The notes beneath the pieces were generated by a model, which searched no databases, was not told the origin of the DNA, and saw only the letters and a list, made by a program, of their open reading frames with translations. Below, in pieces: positions 8,399 through 17,932 of a stretch of 64,000 bases of DNA. Positions within the stretch are counted from its first letter, which is position 1. Each line of letters opens with the position of its first letter. Both the position numbers and the translations under genes were made by a program. The DNA is taken from contig JBBFLD010000001.1 of the NCBI GenBank assembly GCA_037481715.1, forward strand, positions 620,001-684,000, written 5' to 3'. The DNA comes from Rosettibacter sp037481715 (GTDB lineage Bacteria > Bacteroidota > Ignavibacteria > Ignavibacteriales > Melioribacteraceae).

Positions 8399-9712
8399 TT
8401 ATTTCTCTTTGAATGAGATTGTAATTGGAACACCTTCGAAGCCAAAATGTTGACGAATTAATCTCTCAAGAAATCTCTTGTATGATTCTGGAATGTATTT
8501 ATGTTGATTGGCAAAAAACAAAAAGATTGGATAATGTTCACCTACTTGGGTTATGTATTTTATTTTGATTTCTTTTCCTGTAGGAGTTGCAGGTGGTGGA
8601 GTTTTAAGAATTTCTGGCAACAGAACTTCATTTAATTGACTTGTTGGAATTTTCTTTTTTCTTTCTTCATGAATTTTTTTTGCAAGGTCAATTAATTTAT
8701 AAATTCTTTGTTTCGTTAAAGCTGAAATTGTAATTATTGGCACATAATCGACTGTTTTCATTTTAGCTTTAATTGCATCTTCATATCTCTTTGCAGTGTT
8801 AACATCTTTTTCTATTAAATCCCATTTGTTAATTGCAATGATTAATCCCTTTCTTCTTCTTACAGCTTCTTGAATAATTCTCTGGTCTTGATTTTCAAGT
8901 CCAAGTTCAGCATCAAGAAGAAGAACAGCAACATCACAGTCCCACAATGCTCTGTAAGTTCTGACATTTGCAAAAAACTCAACATTCTCTCTAATTCTTG
9001 ATTTTCTTCTCAAACCTGCAGTATCTACAAGAACAATTTCTTCACCATAATATTTAAGAATAGAATCAATGCTGTCTCTTGTTGTTCCGGGAATATCAGT
9101 AACTATTGTTCTGTCATAACCAAGAAGAGCATTTACAAGAGATGATTTACCAACATTTGGCTTTCCGATAATTGCCAGACGCAATCTATAATCTGGTTCT
9201 TCTTTTTCTTCTGGAAATGTTAAATGATTTTGTAAATCATCCAAAAAATCTCCCAGGTTTCTTCCATTCAATGCAGAGATATCAAAAACTTTTTCAATTC
9301 CAAGAGAATAAAAATCATTTTTGTGTGATGTCATTTCAGGTGCATCAGCTTTATTAACAAGGAGATAATAAGGTTTAGTTGATTTACGAATCATGTTTGC
9401 AATTTCTCTATCAAGAGGTGTAAGCCCTGCTTTACCATCAACTACAAAAAGGATTGCATCGGATTCTTCAAGCGCAATTTTTATTTGTTCACGAATTGCA
9501 GATTCAAAAAGGTCCTCAGAATCAGGGACAAATCCACCTGTATCAATTAATCTAAAATGTTTTCCATTCCATTCAACATCACCATAAATTCTATCTCTGG
9601 TAACACCAGCTATATCATCAACAATTGACTTTTTAGTTTTTGTCAATCTGTTGAATAAAGTTGATTTTCCTACATTTGGTCTTCCTACAATTACTACTAC
9701 TGGTTCTTTCAT
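8399..9712 (-). CDS. der: ribosome-associated GTPase Der (EngA)
   Basis: Essential double GTPase for assembly of the 50S ribosomal subunit. The 437 residues contain two G domains: P-loops GRPNVGKST at 10-18 and GKPNVGKSS at 183-191, with switch motifs DTGG near 57-60 and DTAGL in the second domain. A KH-like domain follows (about 350-437). G4 motifs NKAD (120-123) and NKWD are both present. It is preceded by the DUF5683-like gene with a 9-base gap, so it may also be read from the surface-protein operon. Confidence 0.97.
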   Translation of the reverse strand: MKEPVVVIVGRPNVGKSTLFNRLTKTKKSIVDDIAGVTRDRIYGDVEWNGKHFRLIDTGGFVPDSEDLFESAIREQIKIALEESDAILFVVDGKAGLTPLDREIANMIRKSTKPYYLLVNKADAPEMTSHKNDFYSLGIEKVFDISALNGRNLGDFLDDLQNHLTFPEEKEEPDYRLRLAIIGKPNVGKSSLVNALLGYDRTIVTDIPGTTRDSIDSILKYYGEEIVLVDTAGLRRKSRIRENVEFFANVRTYRALWDCDVAVLLLDAELGLENQDQRIIQEAVRRRKGLIIAINKWDLIEKDVNTAKRYEDAIKAKMKTVDYVPIITISALTKQRIYKLIDLAKKIHEERKKKIPTSQLNEVLLPEILKTPPPATPTGKEIKIKYITQVGEHYPIFLFFANQHKYIPESYKRFLERLIRQHFGFEGVPITISFKEK

Positions 9713-9721
9713 ATTAATTTC

Positions 9722-10573
9722 TTAAAAAGTGTATTGCAAATTTAATTGAGGATAATAAATTGTTCTAAAACCAATTTCATCTTTTTTTAATTGAGCAGAT
9801 ATTTGCAAATTTTTATTATATCTGCTTGTGCTCCATGCTGCATCAACAGCACTTATAATGTGATTGGTAATTATAATTAGAACTGCTTTATATGCAATGT
9901 TATAAAAATCATTTGCTTTTCCGCGTTCACGAGAGTAATAAATAAAATTTGGAGTAAGCGGGTCGCCATAATTGAAAGGTGTATGTTCATCCCCAAAATC
10001 ATCCCATCCGACATTAAATTGAGGATATTTGCCAATCATTTCATAATATTGCTGGTCGCCAAATGGTGCAAGATGATGAGAATAATAACCACCTATTGCA
10101 TTTTCAAGACGATTAAGTTCTTTCCAGTTTACTGAACCATCTGAATTAAAAACTTTAAAATCATTTGTATTAATCTGAGGATTTATTTTAACTGCATTGG
10201 TAATTGTCCATAAAGCATATCTTTTAACATCCCAATGTTCGTTTGCAAATCTCTGAAAAAAATCTGTTTGGTCGTCCCCCTTTTTATTGTAAATTAATCC
10301 AACTGTAATTGCAGCTGCTTCTATTGCAACAAAAATTGCGCTTTTAATATAACTCTTGGAATAAAATTGACCTGCCCCTGGAACAGCAAATGAAAGCACA
10401 GCTCCAAGCAAAGGAGATTTTTTATTTGAATTGTTATTCTCAGTTTTTAAATCCTGTTTTAATGAATTTACAAATGAAATTTTAGAATCAATTTTTAAAA
10501 CTCCTGATAAACTTTCCTGCTGAGATAATATTATTGACGTGCTTAATATCATTATTAAAACTATTCTTTTCAT
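9722..10573 (-). CDS. DUF5683-like envelope protein
   Basis: A 283-residue exported protein of unknown function. I chose the ATG at 10573, not the longer in-frame start at 10639, for three reasons: a clear Shine-Dalgarno AGAGG lies 6 bases upstream, the upstream gene has ended by then, and the protein then begins with a normal signal peptide (MKRIVLIMILSTSIILS). The segment SFAVPGAGQFYSKSYIKSA followed by a second hydrophobic stretch is the hallmark of DUF5683-type proteins. A further hydrophobic segment is at AVLIIITNHIISAVDAAW near 245-262, and the C-terminus YPQLNLQYTF ends in an aromatic residue like a beta-barrel strand. It is last of the surface-protein genes before der. Confidence 0.6.
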   Translation of the reverse strand: MKRIVLIMILSTSIILSQQESLSGVLKIDSKISFVNSLKQDLKTENNNSNKKSPLLGAVLSFAVPGAGQFYSKSYIKSAIFVAIEAAAITVGLIYNKKGDDQTDFFQRFANEHWDVKRYALWTITNAVKINPQINTNDFKVFNSDGSVNWKELNRLENAIGGYYSHHLAPFGDQQYYEMIGKYPQFNVGWDDFGDEHTPFNYGDPLTPNFIYYSRERGKANDFYNIAYKAVLIIITNHIISAVDAAWSTSRYNKNLQISAQLKKDEIGFRTIYYPQLNLQYTF

Positions 10574-10586
10574 TTTTACCTCTTCA

Positions 10587-13500
10587 CTAAAAATTGAAAT
10601 CAAATAAAATACCGCCGTAAAAATTCCACTCTTTACCATAAGTTACATTTTCATTCATAATCTTTCTTGAAAATTTATCGAACGCATAAGCTGCATTAAA
10701 AAATAAACTTGTTGGGAATATATAAAATGAATTCATTTTAATTCTCAGCTCGATGCCAGCTCCTTTTTTGAAATCTTTTAATGATGGAATTTTTCCATTC
10801 CATGCATTGCCAAAATCTCCATAGACTGACATATAAATTTTATCAATGTAAAGATGTCCAATTCTTGTATCAATATTTTTTAATAAAGGGAATCTATAAG
10901 TTAAATTAATCCAGCCCAATTCATTTCCGCTGACTGAATAAAATGGATAGCTTTTCATTCCAATTAAACCGCCAAGATAAAAATCAAAAAAGTCTGGCAC
11001 TGTTGGTCCTAATATTGAAGCTGCTCTAAATTGTGTTGTTAAAGTATGGTCTTTCTTTATTTCAATAAATTCTTTCCAGTTTATTTCAATTCTGTGAAAA
11101 TTGAAATTTTTATACTTTGGTTTCAGCATTCCATCTTCTACTGTATATTCTCCATCTGGATTATATCGATTGAATTCATAATCATATTTTAATTCAATTT
11201 TTCTTCCAATCGGATTTATATCGGAATCAATAGTTGGTTTAATCCCATCATAAGTATATTTAATCTGAAAATCTCTTCCAATAAAATATGTATCTTTTGT
11301 GGTTGGATATAAGATACTTGTATTTGGAAAGATAAAACTGCCGAGTGTTGCAGTGTAACTGCTTAATATGAATCTGAATTCTAAATTATTTCCTTCTGCA
11401 AAAATTTTATGTCGAAGGAATAAATCAGTTTCAAACAAATTGTAAGTCACATCAGTTGTTGTATTAAATGATGCATCAAGCGAGTCGAATGAAATTAAAG
11501 TGTTAGCTTTTCTGCTTATACTGTAAATTTCTACTCCTGCTTCTGGTCTTAAGCCTAATTTATAAAGTATCGGCAACTTATCTCGATATTCAAAAGATAG
11601 AAACAAATCTCTCTCAAATCGTTTATTAATTGCTCCACCTGCAAAAAAGCTGAATCGATTTAAGTAGTCACTCGAAGCAAGATAAACTCCGGGTTTAATT
11701 CTATCAATTGCATAGTTTGATGTTGTGTAATTATCATATCGAATAAAAGGAATAATGCTAACACGTGAAAAATAACCTTTATATTTTTCTGCATTATAAT
11801 TATGCACATTAGTATCATCATAATTTATTAAATGCGATAAGTTAAAATTAACTAAATCTCCTTTTGGTTTATCTTCCGAAAGCGGTGGATTATTTCTCCA
11901 GATGTATTTTTTCGAATCATCAACTTTATTTTGTTCCTCTTTCGATAAGTAAAAAAGCTTAAAGCCATCAGCAGTATATCCTGAATAAATTATATTTCCA
12001 TTAAAATCTACTGTTGGTTGAAATGCTCCTCCTACAACATTTGTTAATCTAACTTTTTCTTTCGTATCAAGATTAATTTTATACAAATTAAAAATTCCTG
12101 TTTCGTCAGATGAATAAATTAAATTTCCTTCATGGTCAAAAACTGCATCTCGATTATCATAACCATTGCTGATTAAAATAGAAAAGTTGCTTCCATCAGT
12201 ATTAACTCTTGCAATCTCTCTTGTATTTTTTAATGAATAACCAAACACTACATAATTTCCATCAGGAGAAAATTTTGGATTATAAACCTGTTCGCCGCTG
12301 TTGAAAAAAGTTAATTGTCGAAATTCTTTCCCATCAATATTTACGATTCCAACATTTGTTGTCCCATCTTTTTGAAATAAGAAAACTATTGTCTTGCCAT
12401 CAGGTGATACATCAGGATTATTTGCTCTTAATCCAAATGTAATTCTTTTGCTTTTTTCAGTTTTCAAATCATAGACATATAAATCATGAATGTTATTCCA
12501 TCTTGGATTATCATCACTCAATTTTGCATAAACAATTTTTTCTTCCCCAGGAATTCTTGCAATTGTTGAACGAACAAGCGGAGCAAGCAGCTTTTCTTGT
12601 TTTGTTTTCAAATTAAGCAGGAAAATCGAGGACATTCCAAAGTAGTCATTTTCTTTATTCGATATGTAAAGAATTTTGATGCTGTCATAAAAAACAGGAT
12701 AAAAATTTCCAAATCCTTTTTGGGCAATTAATTCACCTTCAACACGATTTTCAAGAACATCTTCAATTCTTTTTTCGTAATCATTTTTAAGAAAAGTTTT
12801 CCATTCATCATATAATTCTTTGCCTGTTATTCCAATTACATCTTTGATAGCAGCATCAATTGTAAAATTAGAAAGTTTGCCAAGTTTACGAGAAATTTTT
12901 TGCAATTTATCTTCACCATATTTTTGTGAGATATAACGAGTGAGAGCAAAACCTGCATTATAAACCGATTCATTTCCTAAACTCGTTTTATCAAATACTC
13001 CCATTTGATTCCATGTTAACATTTTATTGCTTAAAGCATAACATCGCAAAATCATATCGCGGTGAGTATCCCAATCATCATAACCAAATTCTTTGCGCAT
13101 ATATTGAGCTGTTCCTTCTGCAAACCATGCAGGCACATTTACAGATGCAATTGGATAAGAAGCAATAAAATTAGGGAAACCATAGAGTATATCCGGTCTT
13201 CTCTTTTTTTCATAATTCATAAATTGAAAATAAAATGCAGGAAATCTTCTGCTCAATTTCATTGATGACTGAATTTGAACCATGTGAGTAAATTCATGCG
13301 TAATTACATTACGAAGCCAGTTATGTGTTCCTCTCAAATCAAAATCAAGAGCCGAAGCCCAGATTTCAATTTTGTTGTCAAAGAAGTAAGTAGCACCATT
13401 AGAATAGTCATCTATATCTTTAATTACAAAATGAACAGTCTCGGGTTCATATTCATAAAGAGAAGTTATTGGTCCCCAAACTTCTTCTGCAATTTTTAAC

Positions 13501-13652
13501 ACTGTTCTAGCAGTTCTTTCAGCTTCAGGATGATAATGAACATAAACATGTTCACCTTTTATGGTAAGCCATTCATAATCAGGCTCATATTCATTGAACT
13601 GAGCATGAACTAAAATTGGAATCAAGAAAAAAATTGATATGTATTTTTTCAT
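10587..13652 (-). CDS. HExxH metallopeptidase fused to beta-propeller and outer-membrane barrel
   Basis: A 1021-residue exported protein with signal peptide MKKYISIFFLIPILVHAQ. Residues 30-300 form a gluzincin (peptidase MA-like) domain: zinc motif HEFTH at 119-123, third ligand Glu179 in WFAEGTAQYM. Residues about 310-580 carry TolB/PD40-type propeller blades (for example ANNPDVSPDGKTIVFLFQ and QVYNPKFSPDGNYVVFG). The rest, from about 640, is rich in alternating beta strands and ends like a surface-antigen/BamA-type barrel (GLIGMKSYPFY, then VYGDFGNAW, final Phe). The catalytic residues are intact, unlike the neighbouring M6-like protein. Substrate unknown. It follows that gene by 18 bases. 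Confidence 0.82.
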   Translation of the reverse strand: MKKYISIFFLIPILVHAQFNEYEPDYEWLTIKGEHVYVHYHPEAERTARTVLKIAEEVWGPITSLYEYEPETVHFVIKDIDDYSNGATYFFDNKIEIWASALDFDLRGTHNWLRNVITHEFTHMVQIQSSMKLSRRFPAFYFQFMNYEKKRRPDILYGFPNFIASYPIASVNVPAWFAEGTAQYMRKEFGYDDWDTHRDMILRCYALSNKMLTWNQMGVFDKTSLGNESVYNAGFALTRYISQKYGEDKLQKISRKLGKLSNFTIDAAIKDVIGITGKELYDEWKTFLKNDYEKRIEDVLENRVEGELIAQKGFGNFYPVFYDSIKILYISNKENDYFGMSSIFLLNLKTKQEKLLAPLVRSTIARIPGEEKIVYAKLSDDNPRWNNIHDLYVYDLKTEKSKRITFGLRANNPDVSPDGKTIVFLFQKDGTTNVGIVNIDGKEFRQLTFFNSGEQVYNPKFSPDGNYVVFGYSLKNTREIARVNTDGSNFSILISNGYDNRDAVFDHEGNLIYSSDETGIFNLYKINLDTKEKVRLTNVVGGAFQPTVDFNGNIIYSGYTADGFKLFYLSKEEQNKVDDSKKYIWRNNPPLSEDKPKGDLVNFNLSHLINYDDTNVHNYNAEKYKGYFSRVSIIPFIRYDNYTTSNYAIDRIKPGVYLASSDYLNRFSFFAGGAINKRFERDLFLSFEYRDKLPILYKLGLRPEAGVEIYSISRKANTLISFDSLDASFNTTTDVTYNLFETDLFLRHKIFAEGNNLEFRFILSSYTATLGSFIFPNTSILYPTTKDTYFIGRDFQIKYTYDGIKPTIDSDINPIGRKIELKYDYEFNRYNPDGEYTVEDGMLKPKYKNFNFHRIEINWKEFIEIKKDHTLTTQFRAASILGPTVPDFFDFYLGGLIGMKSYPFYSVSGNELGWINLTYRFPLLKNIDTRIGHLYIDKIYMSVYGDFGNAWNGKIPSLKDFKKGAGIELRIKMNSFYIFPTSLFFNAAYAFDKFSRKIMNENVTYGKEWNFYGGILFDFNF

Positions 13653-13670
13653 TTGAGAATCTAGATATGT

Positions 13671-16600
13671 TTATTTGATAACAGCAATTTTAATTACTTT
13701 ATTTGCAAATTTCCCTGATTCAGATTTTGCTTCAACATTGGCAAAGTAAACACCACTTTGAACATTTTTTACATTCCATTTAATTTCGTTATCATAGCCG
13801 CCGTTTGCATAACCGTTTAATTCATCTACCAATTCACCTGCAAGGTCAAATATTTTTATTTTAATTTCAGAATTCTCTGAAACAAAAAAACGAATAAATG
13901 TTTCGTCGCTATAAACAGGGTTAGGCCAATTATAAACTTTTTCTTCAGGGAAAAATCTTTTATCGTTAATTGTAATTTTTGAATAGGCAATTGATGAATT
14001 GTTCATCGAATTAGAAAATTCGCTTTGCCAGTTTGCATCATTACTTTTTACTCCAATTGTCCATTGATGCAAATAATTATTTTTGTCAATCATCATCAAA
14101 GCATGGATTGAAACTGGTGACATCGATTCGGGCAAATAATTAAACAATGCAGGAGCTAAAATTAATTCTGTTCCAATTGTAATTGGAAAATATTCTAAAA
14201 CTTTTCCAGTCTTTGAATCAAATGCATAAAGATTTCCTTTGTCAGAAGCAGCAATGATATCAATTACTATATCACCATTTAAATCTGCAATCAAAGGGAC
14301 AGAAATAAAATTTCCTCCGGCTGGTTCAAGAATCGGGAAATTTTCCAAAAGAGTACCATTAAGATTATATGCTTCCAATCTATTCCCATTGTTCAATAAA
14401 ATTTTACCTTCGCCGCTTTCAACATCTGCAAATAAAGAAAATGAATTAATTTGATTTTCAGTATTAATCTTAAATTCCTTGATTACTCTTCCTTTTTCAA
14501 CTACATAAAAATAATTACCTTCGGTAAGTATTACATTTGTAAAAATTGATGCGGAATTATCATAAAGTAATGCAGCTCTCAATGGTTTATGAGGCAAAGT
14601 TAATTTGTAATTCTCACTGTCATAAAATGATTTAGTTGTGATAATAGAAAAATAATTGCTGCTGTATGGTTTACAAATTTGAATTACATCTTCATCAGCA
14701 ATTTTTATAATATCATATTTATTAGCACTATCATTCTTCAAAGATTCAATGTTGATTTTTACAATGTTGCCGTTTTCGGTCCCTGCATAAGCAATTAATT
14801 TATCGTTATCATTAGAAATTACAATTGGTGAAGTAATCTTAAATGATAAATCAATGCTGCCAGAATATTCTTCAATAGAATTTTGAATTAAATAATTTAT
14901 TTTATTTCCAACGGTCCCAAAAATAAAATCACTTCCGTTATAATTCACAGAAGCAATTTTTTTATTACTGAAATTGTTGTAAGACTTTATTTTAGATTGA
15001 TTTCGATTAATTATCATCAGATTATTATCATCAAGTATATAAAATGAATTATAATTTTCTGAAGGAATACTAATCATCTCGGGTTTTTTGAAGTCATAAA
15101 AATTTGATGAAACAGGTTTAATTAAATTCTCTCCAAATTTTATTTCGAACGACATTTTATTGTCTGATTCAGAAAAATTTTCAATTGTAATTAAACTATT
15201 CGCTCCTCTGTTTGATTTTGTATCTGGCTTTGTATCAGGACCAAACTTATTTTTATAAAGTTTAGCTTTGTTTCCTTTAAACCAAAAATCTTCTTCGCTT
15301 CCAATTCCATAAAAATCACCAAGCACAGAAGTAAAGTGTTCGCCAATATCCTGGATACCATCTGCCTCTTCAACATCAACACCTTTGTTCTTTATATCAG
15401 CATTTATTTTGTTAAGTGTAATTTTTTCTTTAATAATACTATCATCAATATGCCAGATTACAATTCCATTTCCAGGAACAGCCCAATCAAATTCATCTAC
15501 ATCTATAACTACTCCAGCTAATGTATCGGCATTACTAAAATTAAATCTTGGTTTATCTTTATCTACATGGAATGTGCGGGTTTCATTGCCAATTTTACAC
15601 GTAATAGTTAATCCATCTTTTTTTACATCACGTTGTCGGTTTTCAATTAAATAATATTCAGAAGAATTAATCGGAACTTTTACAACAACGGTATCATTCA
15701 TTTGAGCTGCAAGTTTTGCAACAATATTAATTTTTTTATCAATCTTATCAATAACAACTGGTTGAATCCAGCCGAGATAAATTTTTTCCCATGCAGAAGG
15801 TTCAGGCGGGAAAGTGCCATTAAAAGCAAAAAGTGCATTGCCATCCATCAAACCAAATCTGTCGATTGCGGTAACGCCAGTTTCGGTGTTAAACAAATCA
15901 GGCAGTCCAAGATAGCTTGCAATGTTTCCAACAATCAATCCATTAATTGACATTTGATAAAGAATCTTTTCTCCAAATGAATCAATTTCTTTTGATTCTG
16001 TTGTAGGTAAAATAATTGTATTCTTAATTAAAAAATTTTTTGTTTTAAAACCATCGAAATCATTTCCAAAAATTGACTTCAAAGAATTTTCGCTTAAATA
16101 AACTGAAGGCAAATCTCTTTCTAATCCCAATCTTCCATTTGGATAGTATGCATTCCCAACACCAGCATGAAAAATTGTAAAAAGATTATATTTTGAAAAA
16201 TCAATATCAGTGTAAATTGAATCTGCAATGTGCCAAACTTCTTTTGCGAACTTAGCAATATTTGATAAATCATCAGGATTAGAAGGCGGCGGTGAATAAT
16301 TTCTCATTATTTGAGAAACTGTTATTACCTTGGGCAGAACGGTATAATCAATATTTAATTTGCCATTAGAAACTTTTCTAAAATAATTTTTAGCAAACTC
16401 AAGATGATTTTCAAAATACTTAACATCATGAGGGTAAGGATCTAAGATTGTATCACCATAATTTTTAGAATAAATTGAACCAAACTTTCCATTGCCAAAA
16501 GTATTAGGATCGTTATCTTCTTTAAATTCAACAAGCACTGCAAGAATTTTCAGAGTGTCTGAAGAATTAAAAATTTTTGGTTCATCAAGTTTATGAAACA

Positions 16601-16673
16601 CTCTCAGATTTAAGGATTGAGCATATAAAATGCTCAATCCTGATAAAAGTAAAAATAAAATTGTTTTTTTCAT
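13671..16673 (-). CDS. T9SS-sorted M6-like protein with lost zinc site
   Basis: A 1000-residue secreted protein with signal peptide MKKTILFLLLSGLSILYAQ. The first 300 residues follow the M6 (immune inhibitor A) metallopeptidase fold: LKILAVLVEFKED near 41-53, YFRKVSNGKLNIDY near 97-110, GLPDLF at 256-261, FGLMDG at 273-278 and PSAWEKIYLGW at 292-302. Where M6 enzymes have HExxHxLGLPDL, this protein reads GNIASYLGLPDL (249-260), so both histidines and the glutamate are gone. The middle has propeller-like repeats. The C-terminus (about 915-1000; VYNWPNPVYSDETFI, then KIKIFDLAGELVDEL) is a T9SS type A sorting domain. It is 6 bases after porV. Confidence 0.85.
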   Translation of the reverse strand: MKKTILFLLLSGLSILYAQSLNLRVFHKLDEPKIFNSSDTLKILAVLVEFKEDNDPNTFGNGKFGSIYSKNYGDTILDPYPHDVKYFENHLEFAKNYFRKVSNGKLNIDYTVLPKVITVSQIMRNYSPPPSNPDDLSNIAKFAKEVWHIADSIYTDIDFSKYNLFTIFHAGVGNAYYPNGRLGLERDLPSVYLSENSLKSIFGNDFDGFKTKNFLIKNTIILPTTESKEIDSFGEKILYQMSINGLIVGNIASYLGLPDLFNTETGVTAIDRFGLMDGNALFAFNGTFPPEPSAWEKIYLGWIQPVVIDKIDKKINIVAKLAAQMNDTVVVKVPINSSEYYLIENRQRDVKKDGLTITCKIGNETRTFHVDKDKPRFNFSNADTLAGVVIDVDEFDWAVPGNGIVIWHIDDSIIKEKITLNKINADIKNKGVDVEEADGIQDIGEHFTSVLGDFYGIGSEEDFWFKGNKAKLYKNKFGPDTKPDTKSNRGANSLITIENFSESDNKMSFEIKFGENLIKPVSSNFYDFKKPEMISIPSENYNSFYILDDNNLMIINRNQSKIKSYNNFSNKKIASVNYNGSDFIFGTVGNKINYLIQNSIEEYSGSIDLSFKITSPIVISNDNDKLIAYAGTENGNIVKINIESLKNDSANKYDIIKIADEDVIQICKPYSSNYFSIITTKSFYDSENYKLTLPHKPLRAALLYDNSASIFTNVILTEGNYFYVVEKGRVIKEFKINTENQINSFSLFADVESGEGKILLNNGNRLEAYNLNGTLLENFPILEPAGGNFISVPLIADLNGDIVIDIIAASDKGNLYAFDSKTGKVLEYFPITIGTELILAPALFNYLPESMSPVSIHALMMIDKNNYLHQWTIGVKSNDANWQSEFSNSMNNSSIAYSKITINDKRFFPEEKVYNWPNPVYSDETFIRFFVSENSEIKIKIFDLAGELVDELNGYANGGYDNEIKWNVKNVQSGVYFANVEAKSESGKFANKVIKIAVIK

Positions 16674-16679
16674 ATGAAA

Positions 16680-17870
16680 TTAAATTCCGCGAGGAAATCC
16701 TAATTGTTTTTGAGGAACAGCTCCCCAGCCAATAAGTAAAGTAAATCTCAAGGTATTATTGAGAGGATGATTTTCGCCGTTTTTGAATACATCTGTAGTT
16801 AGGTAACTAAAATCAAAGCCATACATATCATAACGAATACCTGCCCCAAGTGTAACAAATTTTCTATTGCCAAAAGCTGGGTCTTCGTAGAAAAATCCTG
16901 CTCTTAAAGCAAACATAAAATCTCCGGGTTGACCATACCAGTATTCAATTCCTGCAGAAGTATTAATGTCACGAATTTCTTCACCAATTGGTTGATCTGC
17001 CCAAGCAGTAAAGATTGCTTGATAAAATTCTTTTCTTTTTTTCTTAACAGTAACAGTTGAATCAACCTGACCTCTGAAAGCATCGCCTTTATCGACAAGA
17101 AGTTTACTAAAATCAAGAGTCAATGTTAAAGAATTAAAATCATCCTGAAATAATCTTGTAGCAATACCAAGTCGAAAGTTTGTTGGAATAGGGTCTGCCT
17201 GAGCTTGATCGATATAATAAATTTTTGGACCCAAATTACTCAAGTTCATGCCAAGACTAAATCTATTTCCCATATCACCAATTAAGGGCAAATTAAATTT
17301 TTCGGGTCTCCACATTGCGCCGATATCAAAACTCACGGTTGTAGCAACTCCTTTCCCTTGTTCTTGTTCTGTTGGTTTATCGGCAAGTCGGCTGTGAATT
17401 AATCTAAAATTAAATCCCAAACCCCAATCGTTGCTCAATTTTGTTGCATAACCAACAGTCAAGGCAGCATCATAAGACCTAAATGTTCCTACAGGTTCCG
17501 GTGAATTTGATAATGTTCGAACAAATTCTCCATAGTTCATATATGTAATACTTGCAGTAATACTTCCGCTTATATCTTCTATATATTGTCTATAAGTTGC
17601 ATAGTCGTAAAATAAATCGAGATGAAATTCTGGAAGCCAATTACTATGAGTAAAGCTGACTTCTGAACCTGTAAGGAAAGCAATACCAGCAGGGTTCCAG
17701 AAAATTGCAGCTGAGTTATCTGCAAGTCCGGTTCCCGATTCACCTATGCCACCTGCTCTTGAATCTGGTGCAATTAACAAAAATGGTAATGCTGCTTCGC
17801 CTTGTGCACTAATTTTCTCTATCCCTAATAACATAAATATCAGCATCATAATCATCATTATTCTTTTCAT
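16680..17870 (-). CDS. porV: T9SS outer-membrane protein PorV
   Basis: Outer-membrane beta-barrel of the type IX secretion attachment complex; in Porphyromonas PorV binds cargo CTDs and works with the sortase PorU. The 396-residue protein has a signal peptide (cleavage near ISAQGEAA) and the family signature FLLIAPDSRAGGIGESGTG at about 31-49 followed by SAAIFWNPAGIAF. The barrel ends in LRFTLLIGWG. A perfect AGGAGG Shine-Dalgarno (17876-17881) supports the start. It lies directly downstream of porU, the arrangement expected for PorV rather than other FadL-like barrels. Confidence 0.9.
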   Translation of the reverse strand: MKRIMMIMMLIFMLLGIEKISAQGEAALPFLLIAPDSRAGGIGESGTGLADNSAAIFWNPAGIAFLTGSEVSFTHSNWLPEFHLDLFYDYATYRQYIEDISGSITASITYMNYGEFVRTLSNSPEPVGTFRSYDAALTVGYATKLSNDWGLGFNFRLIHSRLADKPTEQEQGKGVATTVSFDIGAMWRPEKFNLPLIGDMGNRFSLGMNLSNLGPKIYYIDQAQADPIPTNFRLGIATRLFQDDFNSLTLTLDFSKLLVDKGDAFRGQVDSTVTVKKKRKEFYQAIFTAWADQPIGEEIRDINTSAGIEYWYGQPGDFMFALRAGFFYEDPAFGNRKFVTLGAGIRYDMYGFDFSYLTTDVFKNGENHPLNNTLRFTLLIGWGAVPQKQLGFPRGI

Positions 17871-17932
17871 ATGTTCCTCCTGATTAAATTAATTAAAAAG
17901 CTTTTGTTTATTCAAAAAATATAAAATTTATT

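Noticed and set aside
10574..10639. Longer start for the DUF5683-like gene at 10639
   Set aside because: It lies inside the upstream peptidase gene and would hide the signal peptide; the ATG at 10573 has AGAGG upstream.
13062..13499. Plus-strand frames opposite the HEFTH peptidase gene
   Set aside because: They lie antisense to a clearly coding region with conserved motifs and have no family resemblance or ribosome sites.
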